64,000 nucleotides of DNA from Williamsia serinedens (GTDB lineage: Bacteria; Actinomycetota; Actinomycetes; Mycobacteriales; Mycobacteriaceae): assembly GCF_024171725.1 (NCBI RefSeq), contig NZ_JAMTCG010000006.1:248001-312000 (forward strand). Direction: 5' to 3'. How positions within the stretch are numbered: position 1 is the first letter of the stretch; every line of letters starts with the position of its first letter. The notes under the pieces were generated by a model. It did no database searches, was not told where the DNA came from, and saw only the letters and a list, made by a program, of their open reading frames with translations. The position numbers and the translations under genes are program-made. Positions 18,691 through 27,936 of this stretch are shown here, piece by piece.

Positions 18691-19911
18691 ATGTCGCTCT
18701 CCTCGACGCTGTCGAAGCTCTCTCCGCCGGGCCCGGGTGAATTCGCCCGCTATCTCCGCACCGAGACGTTCGGCGGCGTCGTCCTGCTGGTGGCCGCGGC
18801 GGCGGCCCTGCTGTGGGCGAACTCGCCATGGTCGGATTCCTATGTGGCACTGCGTGATGCGCACGTGGGCACGTCGTTCCTGGGTCTGGACCTGACGGTC
18901 GGCCACTGGGCTCAGGAGGCCGTTCTCGCGGTCTTCTTCTTCGTCGCCGGTCTCGAGCTGAAACGCGAGATCGTCGTCGGCGAGTTGTCCAGCCTGCGCC
19001 AGGCCGCACTCCCGATCGTCGCGGCGGTCGGTGGGGTCGTCGTCCCGATCGGGATCTTCCTGGCCATCGCGCACGGCACCCCCGGCGCGGACCGGGCATG
19101 GGCGATCCCCGCCGCCACCGACATCGCCTTCGCACTCGGGGTGCTCGCTCTCGTCGGGTCGCGGATCCCCTCCGGCGCACGGGTGTTCCTGCTCGCTCTC
19201 GCGGTCGTGGACGACCTCATCGCGATCGTGATCATCGCCGTCGTGTTCACCGCCTCGATCAACTGGTGGGCCCTGGCCATCGCTGCCGCCGCCTGCGCCG
19301 TCTACGCCCTGGCCCAGCGTGCCCGCATCCGGTCGTCGTTCCTGTACGTCCCGCTGGCGGTGGTCACCTGGATCGCGATGTATCAGGCCGGGATCCACGC
19401 GACCATCGCCGGCGTCGCCCTCGGCCTGCTCACCCGCGTCCGCACCGATCCCGGCGAGGAGTGCTCCCCCGCCGGTCGGCTCGAGCACCGGATCCAGCCG
19501 ATCTCCGCGGCCGTCTGCGTCCCGCTGTTCGCGCTGTTCGCCGCCGGCGTACCACTGACCGCATCCGCTCTCGGTGACCTCACCGGCGACCGCATCGCCA
19601 TCGGCATCGCGGTCGGCCTCGTCGTCGGCAAGACGATCGGCATCTTCGGGGTGTCGTTCGTCGCGATCCGGATGCGGTGGGTCGCCCGACCCGACGGGCT
19701 GTCGCTGCGAGACATGCTCGCCATCTCGATCCTCGGGGGCATCGGGTTCACGGTGAGCCTGCTCATCGCCGAACTCGCCCTCCCGCCCGGCGAGGCCGAC
19801 GCGGCGAAGGCCGCCGTGCTGCTCAGTTCGATGGCGGCATCACTGGTCGGCGCTGCCGCCCTCATCCGCCGCGGCCGCGTCCACGCGGCCCTCGACACGG
19901 CGGGGACGTAG
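18691..19911 (+). CDS. nhaA: Na+/H+ antiporter NhaA
   Basis: 406 residues with about 11-12 membrane helices. The family hallmarks are FFFVAGLELKRE, the unwound-helix WAIPAATDIAFALGVL, the paired aspartates in ALAVVDDLIAI and the late GIGFTVSLLIAELA. It exports Na+ in exchange for protons and supports pH homeostasis. ATG at 18691 is chosen because AAGGA lies 8 bases upstream; the frame stays open from 18637. A possible -10 TAAGAT lies at 18623-18628. Its 3' end overlaps the convergent permease gene by 72 bases. Confidence 0.93.
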   Translation: MSLSSTLSKLSPPGPGEFARYLRTETFGGVVLLVAAAAALLWANSPWSDSYVALRDAHVGTSFLGLDLTVGHWAQEAVLAVFFFVAGLELKREIVVGELSSLRQAALPIVAAVGGVVVPIGIFLAIAHGTPGADRAWAIPAATDIAFALGVLALVGSRIPSGARVFLLALAVVDDLIAIVIIAVVFTASINWWALAIAAAACAVYALAQRARIRSSFLYVPLAVVTWIAMYQAGIHATIAGVALGLLTRVRTDPGEECSPAGRLEHRIQPISAAVCVPLFALFAAGVPLTASALGDLTGDRIAIGIAVGLVVGKTIGIFGVSFVAIRMRWVARPDGLSLRDMLAISILGGIGFTVSLLIAELALPPGEADAAKAAVLLSSMAASLVGAAALIRRGRVHAALDTAGT

Positions 19912-21084
19912 CGCGACCCATATCCCGATCCCGACGACCAGCGCCCAGAACGCCGCTCCCACACCGAGGAACGTCGCACCCGACGCCGCGGTCACGAACG
20001 CGGCCAACGCCGCGATGGTCTCGTGGGGGCGCGCGGCGGACCCGTCGGGACGCGCACCGACCGCCGCCGCGAGGGCCGCGGCGAGCGTCCCGAACAGTGC
20101 GACCCCGGCGACCGCCTGGATCACCCCGTCCGGGGCGAGCGCGACGATCGTCGCCGCGGCCGCCGACAGCGCGCCCAGGACGAGGTAGACCCACCCGGCG
20201 GTCACCGACGCCACCCACCGTCGCGACCTGTCGGGGTGGACGTCGGGTCCGGCGGCGAGCGCGGCCGAGATCGCGGCGAGGTTCAGCGCGTGCACACCCA
20301 CCACCGACCCGACGACGGTCGCGGCCCCGGTGGCCGCCATCGACGACCGCCACGGGACGGCGTACCCGAACGCCCGCATGATGGCGACGCCCGGGATGTT
20401 CTGTGCCGCCATGGTCGCCACGACCAGCGGCAGCGCGACACCGGTCACCGCGGCGAGCGTGAGGTGCGGCGTGGCGAACTCCAGACGGGGCACGAGATCC
20501 GCGACGGCGATCGACCTCCCCGGCCGGATCAGGTCGATGCCGACGACGACGGCCGCCACCACGAACGCCGACGGCACCGACCACCGCGGCGCGAACCGGC
20601 TGAGGACCAACCAGACGACGAGGACCGGCGCGACCGACAGCGGATGGTGGACCAGCGCGGTGACCGGTGCCGTGCACAGCGGCAGGAGCACGCCGGCCAG
20701 CATCGCCTGCGCGACGCGAGTGGGGATCCGGCGGATCAGGGCGGCGAGCGCGGGCACGAAACCCGTGGCGACGATCAGCACACCGCAGACGGCGAACGCC
20801 CCGACCGCGGCCGGCCACCCACCGATGTCCCCGCCGACCCCGGCGAGCACCGCCGCACCCGGGGTCGACCACGCGAACGCGATCGGCATCCGGTACCGGA
20901 GGCCCATGCCGATCATCACCACGCCCTGCAGCACACAGGCCGCGACCAACCCCGACGCCGCCTGCGCGGGAGACGCGCCCACCGCGCGCAGGCCCGTCAC
21001 CACGACGGCGAACGAGCTGGTGAACCCGACGAGGGCGCACACCACGCCCGCGGCCATCAGCCCCGACCGATCTCCCCGCAGCAT
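19840..21084 (-). CDS. BenE-type benzoate/H+ symporter family permease
   Basis: 414 residues, almost entirely hydrophobic with about 12 helices. Family features include an early GFTSSFAVVVTGLRAVGASP, the central YRMPIAFAWSTPGAAVL and VATMAAQNIPGVAIMRAFGY. BenE proteins import benzoate or related aromatic acids; the true substrate cannot be read from sequence. The start is the ATG at 21084. It is divergent from an XRE-cupin regulator, with a tandem palindrome in the gap, the usual genetics of a substrate-controlled importer. Its last 72 bases overlap nhaA on the other strand. Confidence 0.85.
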   Translation of the reverse strand: MLRGDRSGLMAAGVVCALVGFTSSFAVVVTGLRAVGASPAQAASGLVAACVLQGVVMIGMGLRYRMPIAFAWSTPGAAVLAGVGGDIGGWPAAVGAFAVCGVLIVATGFVPALAALIRRIPTRVAQAMLAGVLLPLCTAPVTALVHHPLSVAPVLVVWLVLSRFAPRWSVPSAFVVAAVVVGIDLIRPGRSIAVADLVPRLEFATPHLTLAAVTGVALPLVVATMAAQNIPGVAIMRAFGYAVPWRSSMAATGAATVVGSVVGVHALNLAAISAALAAGPDVHPDRSRRWVASVTAGWVYLVLGALSAAAATIVALAPDGVIQAVAGVALFGTLAAALAAAVGARPDGSAARPHETIAALAAFVTAASGATFLGVGAAFWALVVGIGIWVALRPRRVEGRVDAAAADEGGSADQ

Positions 21085-21094
21085 CTCGACACCC

Positions 21095-21126
21095 GTTCTG
21101 TCGACGGAACGTTCTGTTCGCGGAAC
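21095..21126. promoter_or_regulatory. Tandem 16-bp palindromic operator between permease and XRE-cupin gene
   Basis: Two adjoining 16-base sites read GTTCTGTCGACGGAAC (21095-21110) and GTTCTGTTCGCGGAAC (21111-21126). Both are GTTC-N8-GAAC inverted repeats, 14 of 16 bases identical. They begin 11 bases upstream of the permease ATG and end 13 bases before the regulator's start. The XRE-cupin protein is the likely ligand. Confidence 0.7.
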
Positions 21127-21139
21127 ACCATGACACACT

Positions 21140-21718
21140 GTGGTGGTGGACCGCGACCAGACGTCCGCCGCCGTGGGGCGGCGCGTCCGTGCACTGCGCA
21201 CGGACCGGGGACTGAGCCTCTCGGAGCTGGCCCGGCGGGCGGGGATCGGCAAGGGGTCGCTGTCGGAGATCGAGGCCGGGCGACGCAACCCGACCATAGA
21301 GACGCTCTATGCCCTGTGCGCGCCGATGTCGGTGCCGATGACCGCGCTGGTCGGCGACGAACCCGCGGCGTCCGGCGACCACCCGCACACCCGCGGCGGA
21401 GGGATGACGTCGGTGACCCTCGACGTACGGCACCTGTTCGACCGCACCATCGAGGTGTTCCGGCTCGAGTTCGCCGCCGGCGCCGACCACACCTCGCCGG
21501 CGCACGGCCCCGGCGTCGTCGAACACATCACCGTCGTGGCAGGGACGCTGTCGGCCGGTCCGACCGACCGGATGCGCACCGTCGCGGCGGGGGAGTCGAC
21601 GTCGTTCCGGAGCGACTCCGCGCACCGCTACCGGGCGGGCGACGAGCCGACCGAGGCCGTCCTGGTGATCATGACCCCCGCCGACCCGGAGCAGCCCCCG
21701 GCGGGCATGGCACGATGA
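21140..21718 (+). CDS. XRE-family regulator with C-terminal cupin domain
   Basis: 192 residues. An N-terminal helix-turn-helix (VRALRTDRGLSLSELARRAG, then GSLSEIEAGRRNPTIETLY) spans about residues 12-68. A cupin barrel at about 95-180 (HGPGVVEHITVVAGTLSAGP) probably senses a small molecule. Such proteins usually repress an adjacent transporter, here the divergent BenE-like permease. Three in-frame GTG codons at 21140, 21143 and 21146 make the start uncertain by two residues. The tandem operator upstream suggests autoregulation. Confidence 0.85.
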   Translation: MVVDRDQTSAAVGRRVRALRTDRGLSLSELARRAGIGKGSLSEIEAGRRNPTIETLYALCAPMSVPMTALVGDEPAASGDHPHTRGGGMTSVTLDVRHLFDRTIEVFRLEFAAGADHTSPAHGPGVVEHITVVAGTLSAGPTDRMRTVAAGESTSFRSDSAHRYRAGDEPTEAVLVIMTPADPEQPPAGMAR

Positions 21719-21776
21719 GACCTCAGGATGGCGGTCCGCCGCCCCACCGAAGGACGACCTCGATGAAGGGATCCCC

Positions 21777-22277
21777 GTGAGCCTGGACGACCGTGCCCCG
21801 ACCGCCGGCGATCGAGCCGTCTCCTCCATCCCGCTGAGCGACCCGCACGATCCGGCGACCCAGTCGATCGGTGGCCTGGTCAAGGACGCGACGGCGCACA
21901 TGTCGACGCTGCTGCGCGCCGAGGTGGAGCTGGCCAAGGCCGAGATCGTCGGCGAGGCCAAGAAGGCCGCCATCGGTGCGGGCCTGTTCATCGTCGCCGC
22001 GGTGATCGCGCTGTACTCCAGCTTCTTCCTGTTCTTCTTCCTCGCCGAGTTGCTCGACGTGTGGCTGCCCCGCTGGGCCGCGTTCGCGATCGTGTTCGGC
22101 ATCCTCGTGATCATCACGGTGATCGCGGCCATCGTCGGGTGGATCTTCTTCAAGAAGGTCCGCGGGCCGAAGAAGACGATCGAGACGGTGAAGGCCGTCC
22201 CGTCGGTGGTCCCCGGTTCCGGCAAGGGCGCCCCGGTCGATCTGCCCGGTGGGGCGGGTGTCGCGCCGCGACGGTGA
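21777..22277 (+). CDS. Phage-holin-3-6 family membrane protein (Rv3669-like)
   Basis: 166 residues. A polar N-terminus and an amphipathic helix (DATAHMSTLLRAEVELAKAE) are followed by two adjacent membrane helices (AAIGAGLFIVAAVIALYSSF and AAFAIVFGILVIITVIAAIV), then a basic tail. This is the Phage_holin_3_6 layout seen in Rv3669. Despite the name, it is a chromosomal actinobacterial protein with no known lysis role. GTG at 21777 is preceded by GAAGGG. It is followed by the epoxide hydrolase and marP, the same order as Rv3669-Rv3671c. Confidence 0.85.
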   Translation: MSLDDRAPTAGDRAVSSIPLSDPHDPATQSIGGLVKDATAHMSTLLRAEVELAKAEIVGEAKKAAIGAGLFIVAAVIALYSSFFLFFFLAELLDVWLPRWAAFAIVFGILVIITVIAAIVGWIFFKKVRGPKKTIETVKAVPSVVPGSGKGAPVDLPGGAGVAPRR

Positions 22278-22307
22278 CGCCCGACCGTTTCCGCCCGACC
22301 TCCTGAG

Positions 22308-23246
22308 ATGACCGCGCCCGACCCGTCGACCGTGCGGATCGAGGGTCCCTGGATCGACCTCGACGTCCGCGCCAACGGGATCCGTTTCCACGCGGTCGAG
22401 TGCGGTCCGTCGCGCCTCGATCGGCCGCTGGTATTGCTGCTGCACGGGTTCGGCGAGTTCTGGTGGAGCTGGCGTCATCAGCTCGCCGCTCTCGACGCCG
22501 CCGGCTACCGGGCCGTCGCGGTCGACCTGCGCGGCTACGGCGACACCGACAAGCCGCCGCGCGGCTACGACGGGTGGACGCTCGCCGGCGACACCAACGC
22601 CCTGATCCGCGCGCTCGGGCACACGCACGCGTCGCTGGTGGGTCACGCCGACGGCGGGCTCGTCTGCTGGGCCACGGCGACCCTGCACCCCCGCGCGGTC
22701 GACTCGATCGCGACGCTCGCCTCCCCGCACCCGCGCGCCCTGCGGCGGGCGGTGCTCCGCGACCCCGGCCAGCGCAGCGCGTTCCTGGCCGACTTCCTCG
22801 GCAACCAGCTGCCCCGCCGCGCGGAGAAGACGCTGACCCGCGACGACGGCGCCTTCGTCGCCCGCATGTTCATCGAGCGGTCGACGGTGGCCTGGCAACA
22901 GACGTCGGAGTTCGTGGAGGTGGTTCGGCGCAACCGGTCCGCCATCCAGATCCCCGGCGCGGCCCACTGTTCGCTGGAGTACCGGCGCTGGGCGTTCCGG
23001 TCGCAGTTCCGTCGCGACGGGGCCACCTTCATGCACCTGATGAACCGCCGACTGAGCATCCCGGTGCTCGCCCTGCGCGGGGCCGACGACAAGTACATCG
23101 GCGCCGATGCGGTCGCCGCCGCGCGCTACTACGCGTCGCGCCTGACCTACACCGAGGTCCCCGACGCCGCGCACTTCGCCCACCAGGAGAACCCCGGCCG
23201 CACCTCGGAGCTCCTCGTCGAGCACCTGGACACCGTCGACCGCTGA
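22308..23246 (+). CDS. ephE: Alpha/beta hydrolase, epoxide-hydrolase type (Rv3670/EphE-like)
   Basis: 312 residues. The oxyanion segment is LLLHGFGEFWWSW. The nucleophile elbow GHADGG uses Asp, as in epoxide hydrolases rather than Ser esterases. The acid is near LRGADDKYIG and the His is in DAAHFAHQE. The cap region contains Tyr residues that could protonate the epoxide. The order holin-like, ephE, marP matches Rv3669-Rv3671c. Substrate is unknown. The start at 22308 lies 30 bases after the preceding stop, so co-transcription is likely. Confidence 0.85.
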   Translation: MTAPDPSTVRIEGPWIDLDVRANGIRFHAVECGPSRLDRPLVLLLHGFGEFWWSWRHQLAALDAAGYRAVAVDLRGYGDTDKPPRGYDGWTLAGDTNALIRALGHTHASLVGHADGGLVCWATATLHPRAVDSIATLASPHPRALRRAVLRDPGQRSAFLADFLGNQLPRRAEKTLTRDDGAFVARMFIERSTVAWQQTSEFVEVVRRNRSAIQIPGAAHCSLEYRRWAFRSQFRRDGATFMHLMNRRLSIPVLALRGADDKYIGADAVAAARYYASRLTYTEVPDAAHFAHQENPGRTSELLVEHLDTVDR

Positions 23247-23272
23247 GGGCTCGGCGCCGCCGGCGGATCAGC

Positions 23273-24469
23273 TCAGGCGTTCACGCAGGACCGGGTGTCG
23301 ACGGGCTCGGTGAGGTTCTCCGAGCGCGCGAGGTCGTCGGAGACCTGCTTGGCCGTCAGCACGAACCCCGTCTCGCTGCTGGTGTCCTCCGCGGCCCCGA
23401 ACACGACGCCCAGCACGCGGCCGTCGGTGTCGATGAGCGGTCCGCCGGAATTGCCCTGCCGGATGGACCCGCGGACGGTGTACACCTCGCGGCGCACCTG
23501 GCTGTCGCGGTAGATGTCGGGACCGGACAGGTCGACGACCTCGCGGATCCGCTCGGGACTCGCGGTGAACGGGCCGGCCTCGGGGTACCCGAGCGCGATC
23601 GCGTCGTCGCCGGTGGACGCGGGACGGTCGACGAACTGCAGCGCGGGCGCGGTGAGCCCGGGGACGTCGAGGATCGCGATGTCCGTCGACGGGTCGAACA
23701 GCACCACGGTGGCGTCGAGCGTGCCGTCGTTCGACTCGACCCGCAGCGTGCGCGTCCCCGCGACGACGTGGGCGTTGGTCATCACGCGCTCGGGCGAGAC
23801 CACGAACCCGCTGCCCTCGAGCGCCTGGTTGCAGCTCGGCGCGACGCCTTCGATCTTGACCACGCTCGGGCGCACCGACGAGACGACGGGCAGCGTCGTC
23901 AGGCCCTGGTCGGGCGGGTCGACCGAGACGATCGGGGTCCGGCCGAACGGCCCGATGACCTGCGGGAGGCCTGAGTCGTCGAGCAGGGCGCTGAAGTCGC
24001 TGGGGAGGTCGCGCAGCCACTGCGGGGCGACGTCGTCGACGCCGCCGAGCACCTGCGACCCCCGCACCGCCGACGCGATCTGCGGCTCGGCCGAGCTGCT
24101 CACGGGGATCGCCAGCAACCACGCCGCGATGAGCACCGCGACGGCCTGCAGCACCGACCCGATGACACTGTCGACCCGCCGCACGCCGACCGAGCGGATG
24201 ACGCTGCGGGCGGCGCGACCGAGCACCATCCCCGCCGCCTCACCGACGAGCACGAGGGCGACGAGCAGCGCGACGCCCACGAGCAGCCGCCAGCGGCGGT
24301 CGTCGATCTGACCGATCACCGTGGGCGCCAGCATGATGCCGGCGATCGCCCCGAGGAGCACGCCGACGAACGCGAGCGCCGACGCGACCGCGCCCTGCCG
24401 GTACCCCGATCCCGCGGCGAGCAGCGCGATGACCACGACGACGATGTCGACCCAGGTGGAGCCGCTCAT
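23273..24469 (-). CDS. marP: Periplasmic serine protease MarP (Rv3671c-like)
   Basis: 398 residues. Four N-terminal helices form a CvpA-like membrane domain (about 1-150). A chymotrypsin-fold protease follows, with catalytic His in NAHVVAG, Asp in STDIAIL and Ser in QGNSGGPL. Two Cys (in SCNQ and near the end at SCVNA) could form the stabilising disulphide known from MarP. In M. tuberculosis MarP is needed for acid resistance and activates peptidoglycan hydrolase RipA. It starts at the ATG at 24469, overlapping the NUDIX gene by 4 bases in the run nth-thioredoxin-NUDIX-marP. Confidence 0.93.
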   Translation of the reverse strand: MSGSTWVDIVVVVIALLAAGSGYRQGAVASALAFVGVLLGAIAGIMLAPTVIGQIDDRRWRLLVGVALLVALVLVGEAAGMVLGRAARSVIRSVGVRRVDSVIGSVLQAVAVLIAAWLLAIPVSSSAEPQIASAVRGSQVLGGVDDVAPQWLRDLPSDFSALLDDSGLPQVIGPFGRTPIVSVDPPDQGLTTLPVVSSVRPSVVKIEGVAPSCNQALEGSGFVVSPERVMTNAHVVAGTRTLRVESNDGTLDATVVLFDPSTDIAILDVPGLTAPALQFVDRPASTGDDAIALGYPEAGPFTASPERIREVVDLSGPDIYRDSQVRREVYTVRGSIRQGNSGGPLIDTDGRVLGVVFGAAEDTSSETGFVLTAKQVSDDLARSENLTEPVDTRSCVNA

Positions 24470-25233
24470 CGTTGTCCCGCCTTCGTCAGTTCGTCGTTCA
24501 GGTCACGGATGTCGTCGGCGTCCCACGGTCGGGTCCAGCCCCCGGCGTCGAACAGTGCGGCGAGCAGCCCGCCGGTGAAGCCCCACACCAGCATCCCGTC
24601 GACGGCGAACGCCGGTCCGCGGTAGACGCGACCGCCCATCACCGATCGCTGGACCTGGAACCGGTGCGCGGGGTCGAGGAGATCCGCGAGGGGCACCCGG
24701 GTGACCCGGGCGGTCTCGGCGGTGTCGACGACGCGGACCGGCGTCGCCTCCGGCGACCACGCGAGCACGGGGACGACGTCGAACCCGGACGGCGGGACCG
24801 GGAACGACCGCAGCCGCGCCACCGGCGTCACGTCCTCGGCGATCAGACCGGTCTCCTCGGTGGCCTCGCGCAGCGCGGTGCCGATCGGGTAGTCGTCGCC
24901 GGGGTCGCGCGCACCGCCGGGGAACGCGACCTGACCGGCGTGGTTGCGCAACGTGCTCGCCCGCTGGGTCAGCAGGACCGCGGCGTCGGCGGGCGGGGTG
25001 GCGTCCTCTCCGAACCCGCCCGTCATCGCGATCAGCACCGCCGCCGCTCGACGGCCGGGCTTGAGCGCGGCCAGGAAGCGGGTCCGGTCGCCGCCGCGGT
25101 TCTCGACCGCCGATGTCACCGCGTCGACGTCGGCCGCGAGCGACCGGAGCCACGGCGGGATGGTGTCGAGAGGGACGAGCGGGCCCGGGGTGTCCCCGGC
25201 GTCCGACTCGTCCGGCACCGACGGGCCGCTCAC
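24466..25233 (-). CDS. NUDIX hydrolase, CoA-pyrophosphatase-like (Rv3672c)
   Basis: 255 residues. The Nudix helix reads FPGGARDPGDDYPIG then TALREATEETGL. The REATEETGL part is canonical, and the preceding stretch follows the NudL/CoA pyrophosphatase subfamily more than the general Nudix pattern. It probably hydrolyses CoA or a related dinucleotide. It starts with a GTG at 25233, overlapping the thioredoxin stop (GTGA), and itself overlaps marP (ATGA). Confidence 0.87.
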   Translation of the reverse strand: MSGPSVPDESDAGDTPGPLVPLDTIPPWLRSLAADVDAVTSAVENRGGDRTRFLAALKPGRRAAAVLIAMTGGFGEDATPPADAAVLLTQRASTLRNHAGQVAFPGGARDPGDDYPIGTALREATEETGLIAEDVTPVARLRSFPVPPSGFDVVPVLAWSPEATPVRVVDTAETARVTRVPLADLLDPAHRFQVQRSVMGGRVYRGPAFAVDGMLVWGFTGGLLAALFDAGGWTRPWDADDIRDLNDELTKAGQR

Positions 25234-25928
25234 ACGCGGACGCCGAGATCACGGGCGACGGCGTCGGCGACGTCCTGTTCGCCCTCGAACACCGTCGGGA
25301 GGACCTTCGCGACGGTCCCGTCGGCACGGACGAGCACCGACACCGGGAACACGCGCGGGATGCCCAGGGCCGCGGCGACGCGGGCGTCCGAGTCCACGAC
25401 GGACGGCAACCGCACGCCGATCTCGGTGAGCAGCGCCAGGGCGAGCACCGGGTTCTCCGATCCCTCCTTCGCCTGCACTGCGAGGACGGTCATCGACGAG
25501 CCCGCGCGTCGTGCGAAGGACTCGATCGTGGGCAGTTCGCGACGGCAGGGCAGGCACCACGGCGCCCAGAAGTTCACCAACATCGGCCTGCCCGCGGTCG
25601 CGGCCCCGAGGTCGACCTCGCCGGGCGCACCGAGGCACGGCGCGGTGACCCCGCGCAGCACCGACGACGCGGGCGCGGCACCGGTGCCGACGGGACACGG
25701 CGCGAGGGCGGCGCGTGACCGCGCGGCGGCGAGGTCGTCGGGACTCACCGACGCCGTCGCACCGGGGATGGGTCCGGCGCTCTGTGCCGTCCCACCGGCG
25801 TCGAGGGAACTGCCGCCCCCGCCGCGGGGCCAGATGGCGACGATCAGCGCCACGACCACGACCAGCAGGACCACCGACCACCGAGCCGACGCGGGGATCC
25901 GCGACAGACGTGAGGACACCGGCGTCAC
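25230..25928 (-). CDS. Membrane-anchored thioredoxin-like protein (Rv3673c)
   Basis: 232 residues. One N-terminal helix ([17 protein letters not shown]) anchors an extracytoplasmic TlpA/ResA-type domain with the active site [16 protein letters not shown] cis-Pro-like [11 protein letters not shown] follows. Cys residues at APCPVG and APCLGA lie between anchor and domain. It likely reduces or isomerises exported proteins or cytochrome precursors. The GTG at 25928 overlaps the nth stop by 4 bases, which fixes the start despite a long open frame upstream. Confidence 0.88.
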   Translation of the reverse strand: MTPVSSRLSRIPASARWSVVLLVVVVALIVAIWPRGGGGSSLDAGGTAQSAGPIPGATASVSPDDLAAARSRAALAPCPVGTGAAPASSVLRGVTAPCLGAPGEVDLGAATAGRPMLVNFWAPWCLPCRRELPTIESFARRAGSSMTVLAVQAKEGSENPVLALALLTEIGVRLPSVVDSDARVAAALGIPRVFPVSVLVRADGTVAKVLPTVFEGEQDVADAVARDLGVRV

Positions 25929-26722
25929 ACCCCGGCCAGCGCGAGCAGGTGCTCGGTCTCGGGACCCTTGACCAGGGCTGCGGCGACCTGCGGATCGGTG
26001 GGCCCCTCGCCGAACGACGGGCAGTCGGCGGCCAGCACGCACACCCCGCAGGCGGGCTTCTTGGCGTGGCACACACGGCGGCCGTGGAAGATCACACGAT
26101 GCGACAGGTCGGTCCAGTGCCTGCGCTCGACGAGCTCGCCGACGGCGTGCTCCACCTTGACGGGATCGGTCTCCTCGGTCCACCGCCAGCGGCGCACCAG
26201 ACGTCCGAAGTGGGTGTCGACGGTGATCCCGGGGACGCCGAACGCGTTGCCGAGCACCACGTTGGCCGTCTTGCGACCGAAGCCGGGCAGCGTCACGAGG
26301 TCCTCGAGCCGGCCGGGCACCTCCCCGTCGAACCGCTCGAGCAACGCCTGCGCGAGGCCCATGATCGACGTGGCCTTGTTGCGGTAGAAGCCGGTGCTGC
26401 GGATGTACTCCTCGAGCTCGGTGCGATCGGCGCCCGCGTACGCCTGCGCGTCGGGATACCGGGCGAACAGCGCCGGGGTCACCATGTTGACCCGGACGTC
26501 GGTGCACTGTGCGGACAGGATGGTCGCGACCGACAGCTCGAGCGGCGTCGTGAAGTCGAGTTCGCAGTACACGTGCGGGAACGCGACCTGCAGTGCCCGG
26601 TCCATGCGTCGCGCGCGGCGCACCAGCCCGGTCCGTGTCTCGGTCCCCTTCTCGGCTGCGGTGCGGCGCCGGGACGCCGGCCTGCGCGCGGGCGCGGAGG
26701 GCGCGCTGTCCGGCTCGTTCAC
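25925..26722 (-). CDS. nth: Endonuclease III
   Basis: 265 residues. The helix-hairpin-helix with catalytic Lys is [16 protein letters not shown] and the catalytic Asp is in VDTHFGR. The C-terminal 4Fe-4S loop is C-x6-C-x2-C-x5-C ([17 protein letters not shown]). It removes oxidised pyrimidines and nicks abasic sites. GTG at 26722 ([10 protein letters not shown]) is chosen because the much longer upstream frame is only antisense to crp and its neighbour. A basic 35-residue N-terminal extension precedes the conserved core, as in mycobacterial Nth. It is first in the four-gene coupled run ending with marP. Confidence 0.93.
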   Translation of the reverse strand: MNEPDSAPSAPARRPASRRRTAAEKGTETRTGLVRRARRMDRALQVAFPHVYCELDFTTPLELSVATILSAQCTDVRVNMVTPALFARYPDAQAYAGADRTELEEYIRSTGFYRNKATSIMGLAQALLERFDGEVPGRLEDLVTLPGFGRKTANVVLGNAFGVPGITVDTHFGRLVRRWRWTEETDPVKVEHAVGELVERRHWTDLSHRVIFHGRRVCHAKKPACGVCVLAADCPSFGEGPTDPQVAAALVKGPETEHLLALAGV

Positions 26723-26843
26723 GGCGACCAGACTACTGAGGGCGCCTGAAGGGGAGTTCAGGTGCGGCGCCGGAGGTAACACTTGTGTTCCGGAGGGCGT
26801 TTTCGTTGCCTCGCCGAGACCTGCGATGTGTTTACTGCAAGCC

Positions 26844-27101
26844 ATGCACGGACTGGCCGTACTGCTCTTCCCGGCAGTGCTCATGCTGTTCGCCCTCGCC
26901 ATGGAACGCATGGAGAACGGGGTCGACCAGAACAGCGTGCACCGCGAAGAGGTGGAGGAGTTCCTCGCCGGAGCCGCCACCCCCGACGCCCTGCCCACGC
27001 CCGCCGACGACGAACTCGCGGGTCGCCGCGACACCATCGAGTTCGACGTCCCGTCGTCGTTCGGACACGCCGTCGAGGTCCCGGTCCACCGCGCGGGCTG
27101 A
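26844..27101 (+). CDS. Small single-pass membrane protein (Rv3675-like)
   Basis: 85 residues. An N-terminal hydrophobic segment ([19 protein letters not shown]) is followed by an acidic, soluble tail. No catalytic motif is visible. It occupies the position of Rv3675, between nth and crp, and reads toward crp, so the two may share a transcript. Function unknown. The ATG at 26844 sits just after TACTGC, with no ribosome site, so initiation could be leaderless. Confidence 0.7.
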   Translation: MHGLAVLLFPAVLMLFALAMERMENGVDQNSVHREEVEEFLAGAATPDALPTPADDELAGRRDTIEFDVPSSFGHAVEVPVHRAG

Positions 27102-27245
27102 TCGCCACACACCCACCGCGTCGGGTTCACCGCCTCCCCGGGCTGTTTGGTCGTAGACTTCACATGCCCGCGAGTGACACAGTCAACACTTCGCGGCGAC
27201 GGGCGTGCGACGACACCGCCGCCGAACGCGATGAAAGGGACGTAC

Positions 27246-27920
27246 GTGGAGGAAGTACTCGCCAGGGCCGGCATCTTCCAAGGGGTCGAGCCCAGTGCGG
27301 TGGCCGCGCTCACCAAGCAGCTGCAGCCCGTCGACTTCCCGCGCGGCCACGTCATCTTCAACGAGGGCGAGCCGGGTGACCGGCTCTACATCATCCTCAG
27401 CGGCAAGGTGAAGGTCGGACGCCGTTCCGCCGACGGTCGCGAGAACCTGCTGACGATCATGGGCCCGTCGGACATGTTCGGTGAGCTGTCGATCTTCGAC
27501 CCCGGCCCCCGGACGTCGTCGGCGACGACGGTCACCGAGGTGCGCACCGTGTCGATGGACCGCGACGCGCTGCGAGCGTGGATCGCGGATCGCCCCGAGA
27601 TCGCGGAGCAGCTGCTGCGCGTCCTGGCGCGGCGCCTGCGTCGCACCAACAACAACCTCGCCGATCTCATCTTCACCGACGTCCCGGGTCGCGTGGCCAA
27701 GCAGCTGTTGCAGCTCGCGCAGCGTTTCGGCACGCAGGAGGCGGGCGCCCTGCGCGTCACGCACGACCTCACCCAGGAGGAGATCGCCCAGCTGGTCGGC
27801 GCCTCCCGCGAGACCGTGAACAAGGCACTGGCGGACTTCGCCCAGCGCGGATGGCTGCGACTCGAGGGCAAGAGCGTCCTCATCGCCGACTCCGAGCGTC
27901 TGGCCCGTCGCGCCCGCTGA
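27246..27920 (+). CDS. crp: cAMP receptor protein Crp (Rv3676 orthologue)
   Basis: 224 residues, collinear with mycobacterial Crp. The cyclic-nucleotide domain includes the phosphate-binding cassette [18 protein letters not shown], then a long dimer helix ([20 protein letters not shown]). The helix-turn-helix reads [20 protein letters not shown]. It is a global regulator that binds cAMP and TGTGA-N6-TCACA sites; one such site lies before acs. GTG at 27246 is chosen because AAAGGGA lies 8 bases upstream and the N-terminus then aligns with Rv3676; the frame is open from 27147. Confidence 0.97.
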   Translation: MEEVLARAGIFQGVEPSAVAALTKQLQPVDFPRGHVIFNEGEPGDRLYIILSGKVKVGRRSADGRENLLTIMGPSDMFGELSIFDPGPRTSSATTVTEVRTVSMDRDALRAWIADRPEIAEQLLRVLARRLRRTNNNLADLIFTDVPGRVAKQLLQLAQRFGTQEAGALRVTHDLTQEEIAQLVGASRETVNKALADFAQRGWLRLEGKSVLIADSERLARRAR

Positions 27921-27936
27921 CGCCACGCCGGACCGG

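Noticed and set aside
21777-22277. Phage remnant because of the holin-family name
   Set aside because: The protein is a conserved chromosomal Rv3669-type membrane protein in its normal gene order; no other phage genes are present.
25230-26507. 425-residue version of the thioredoxin-like protein
   Set aside because: The N-terminal part is a shadow of nth; the GTGA overlap and membrane anchor place the start at 25928.
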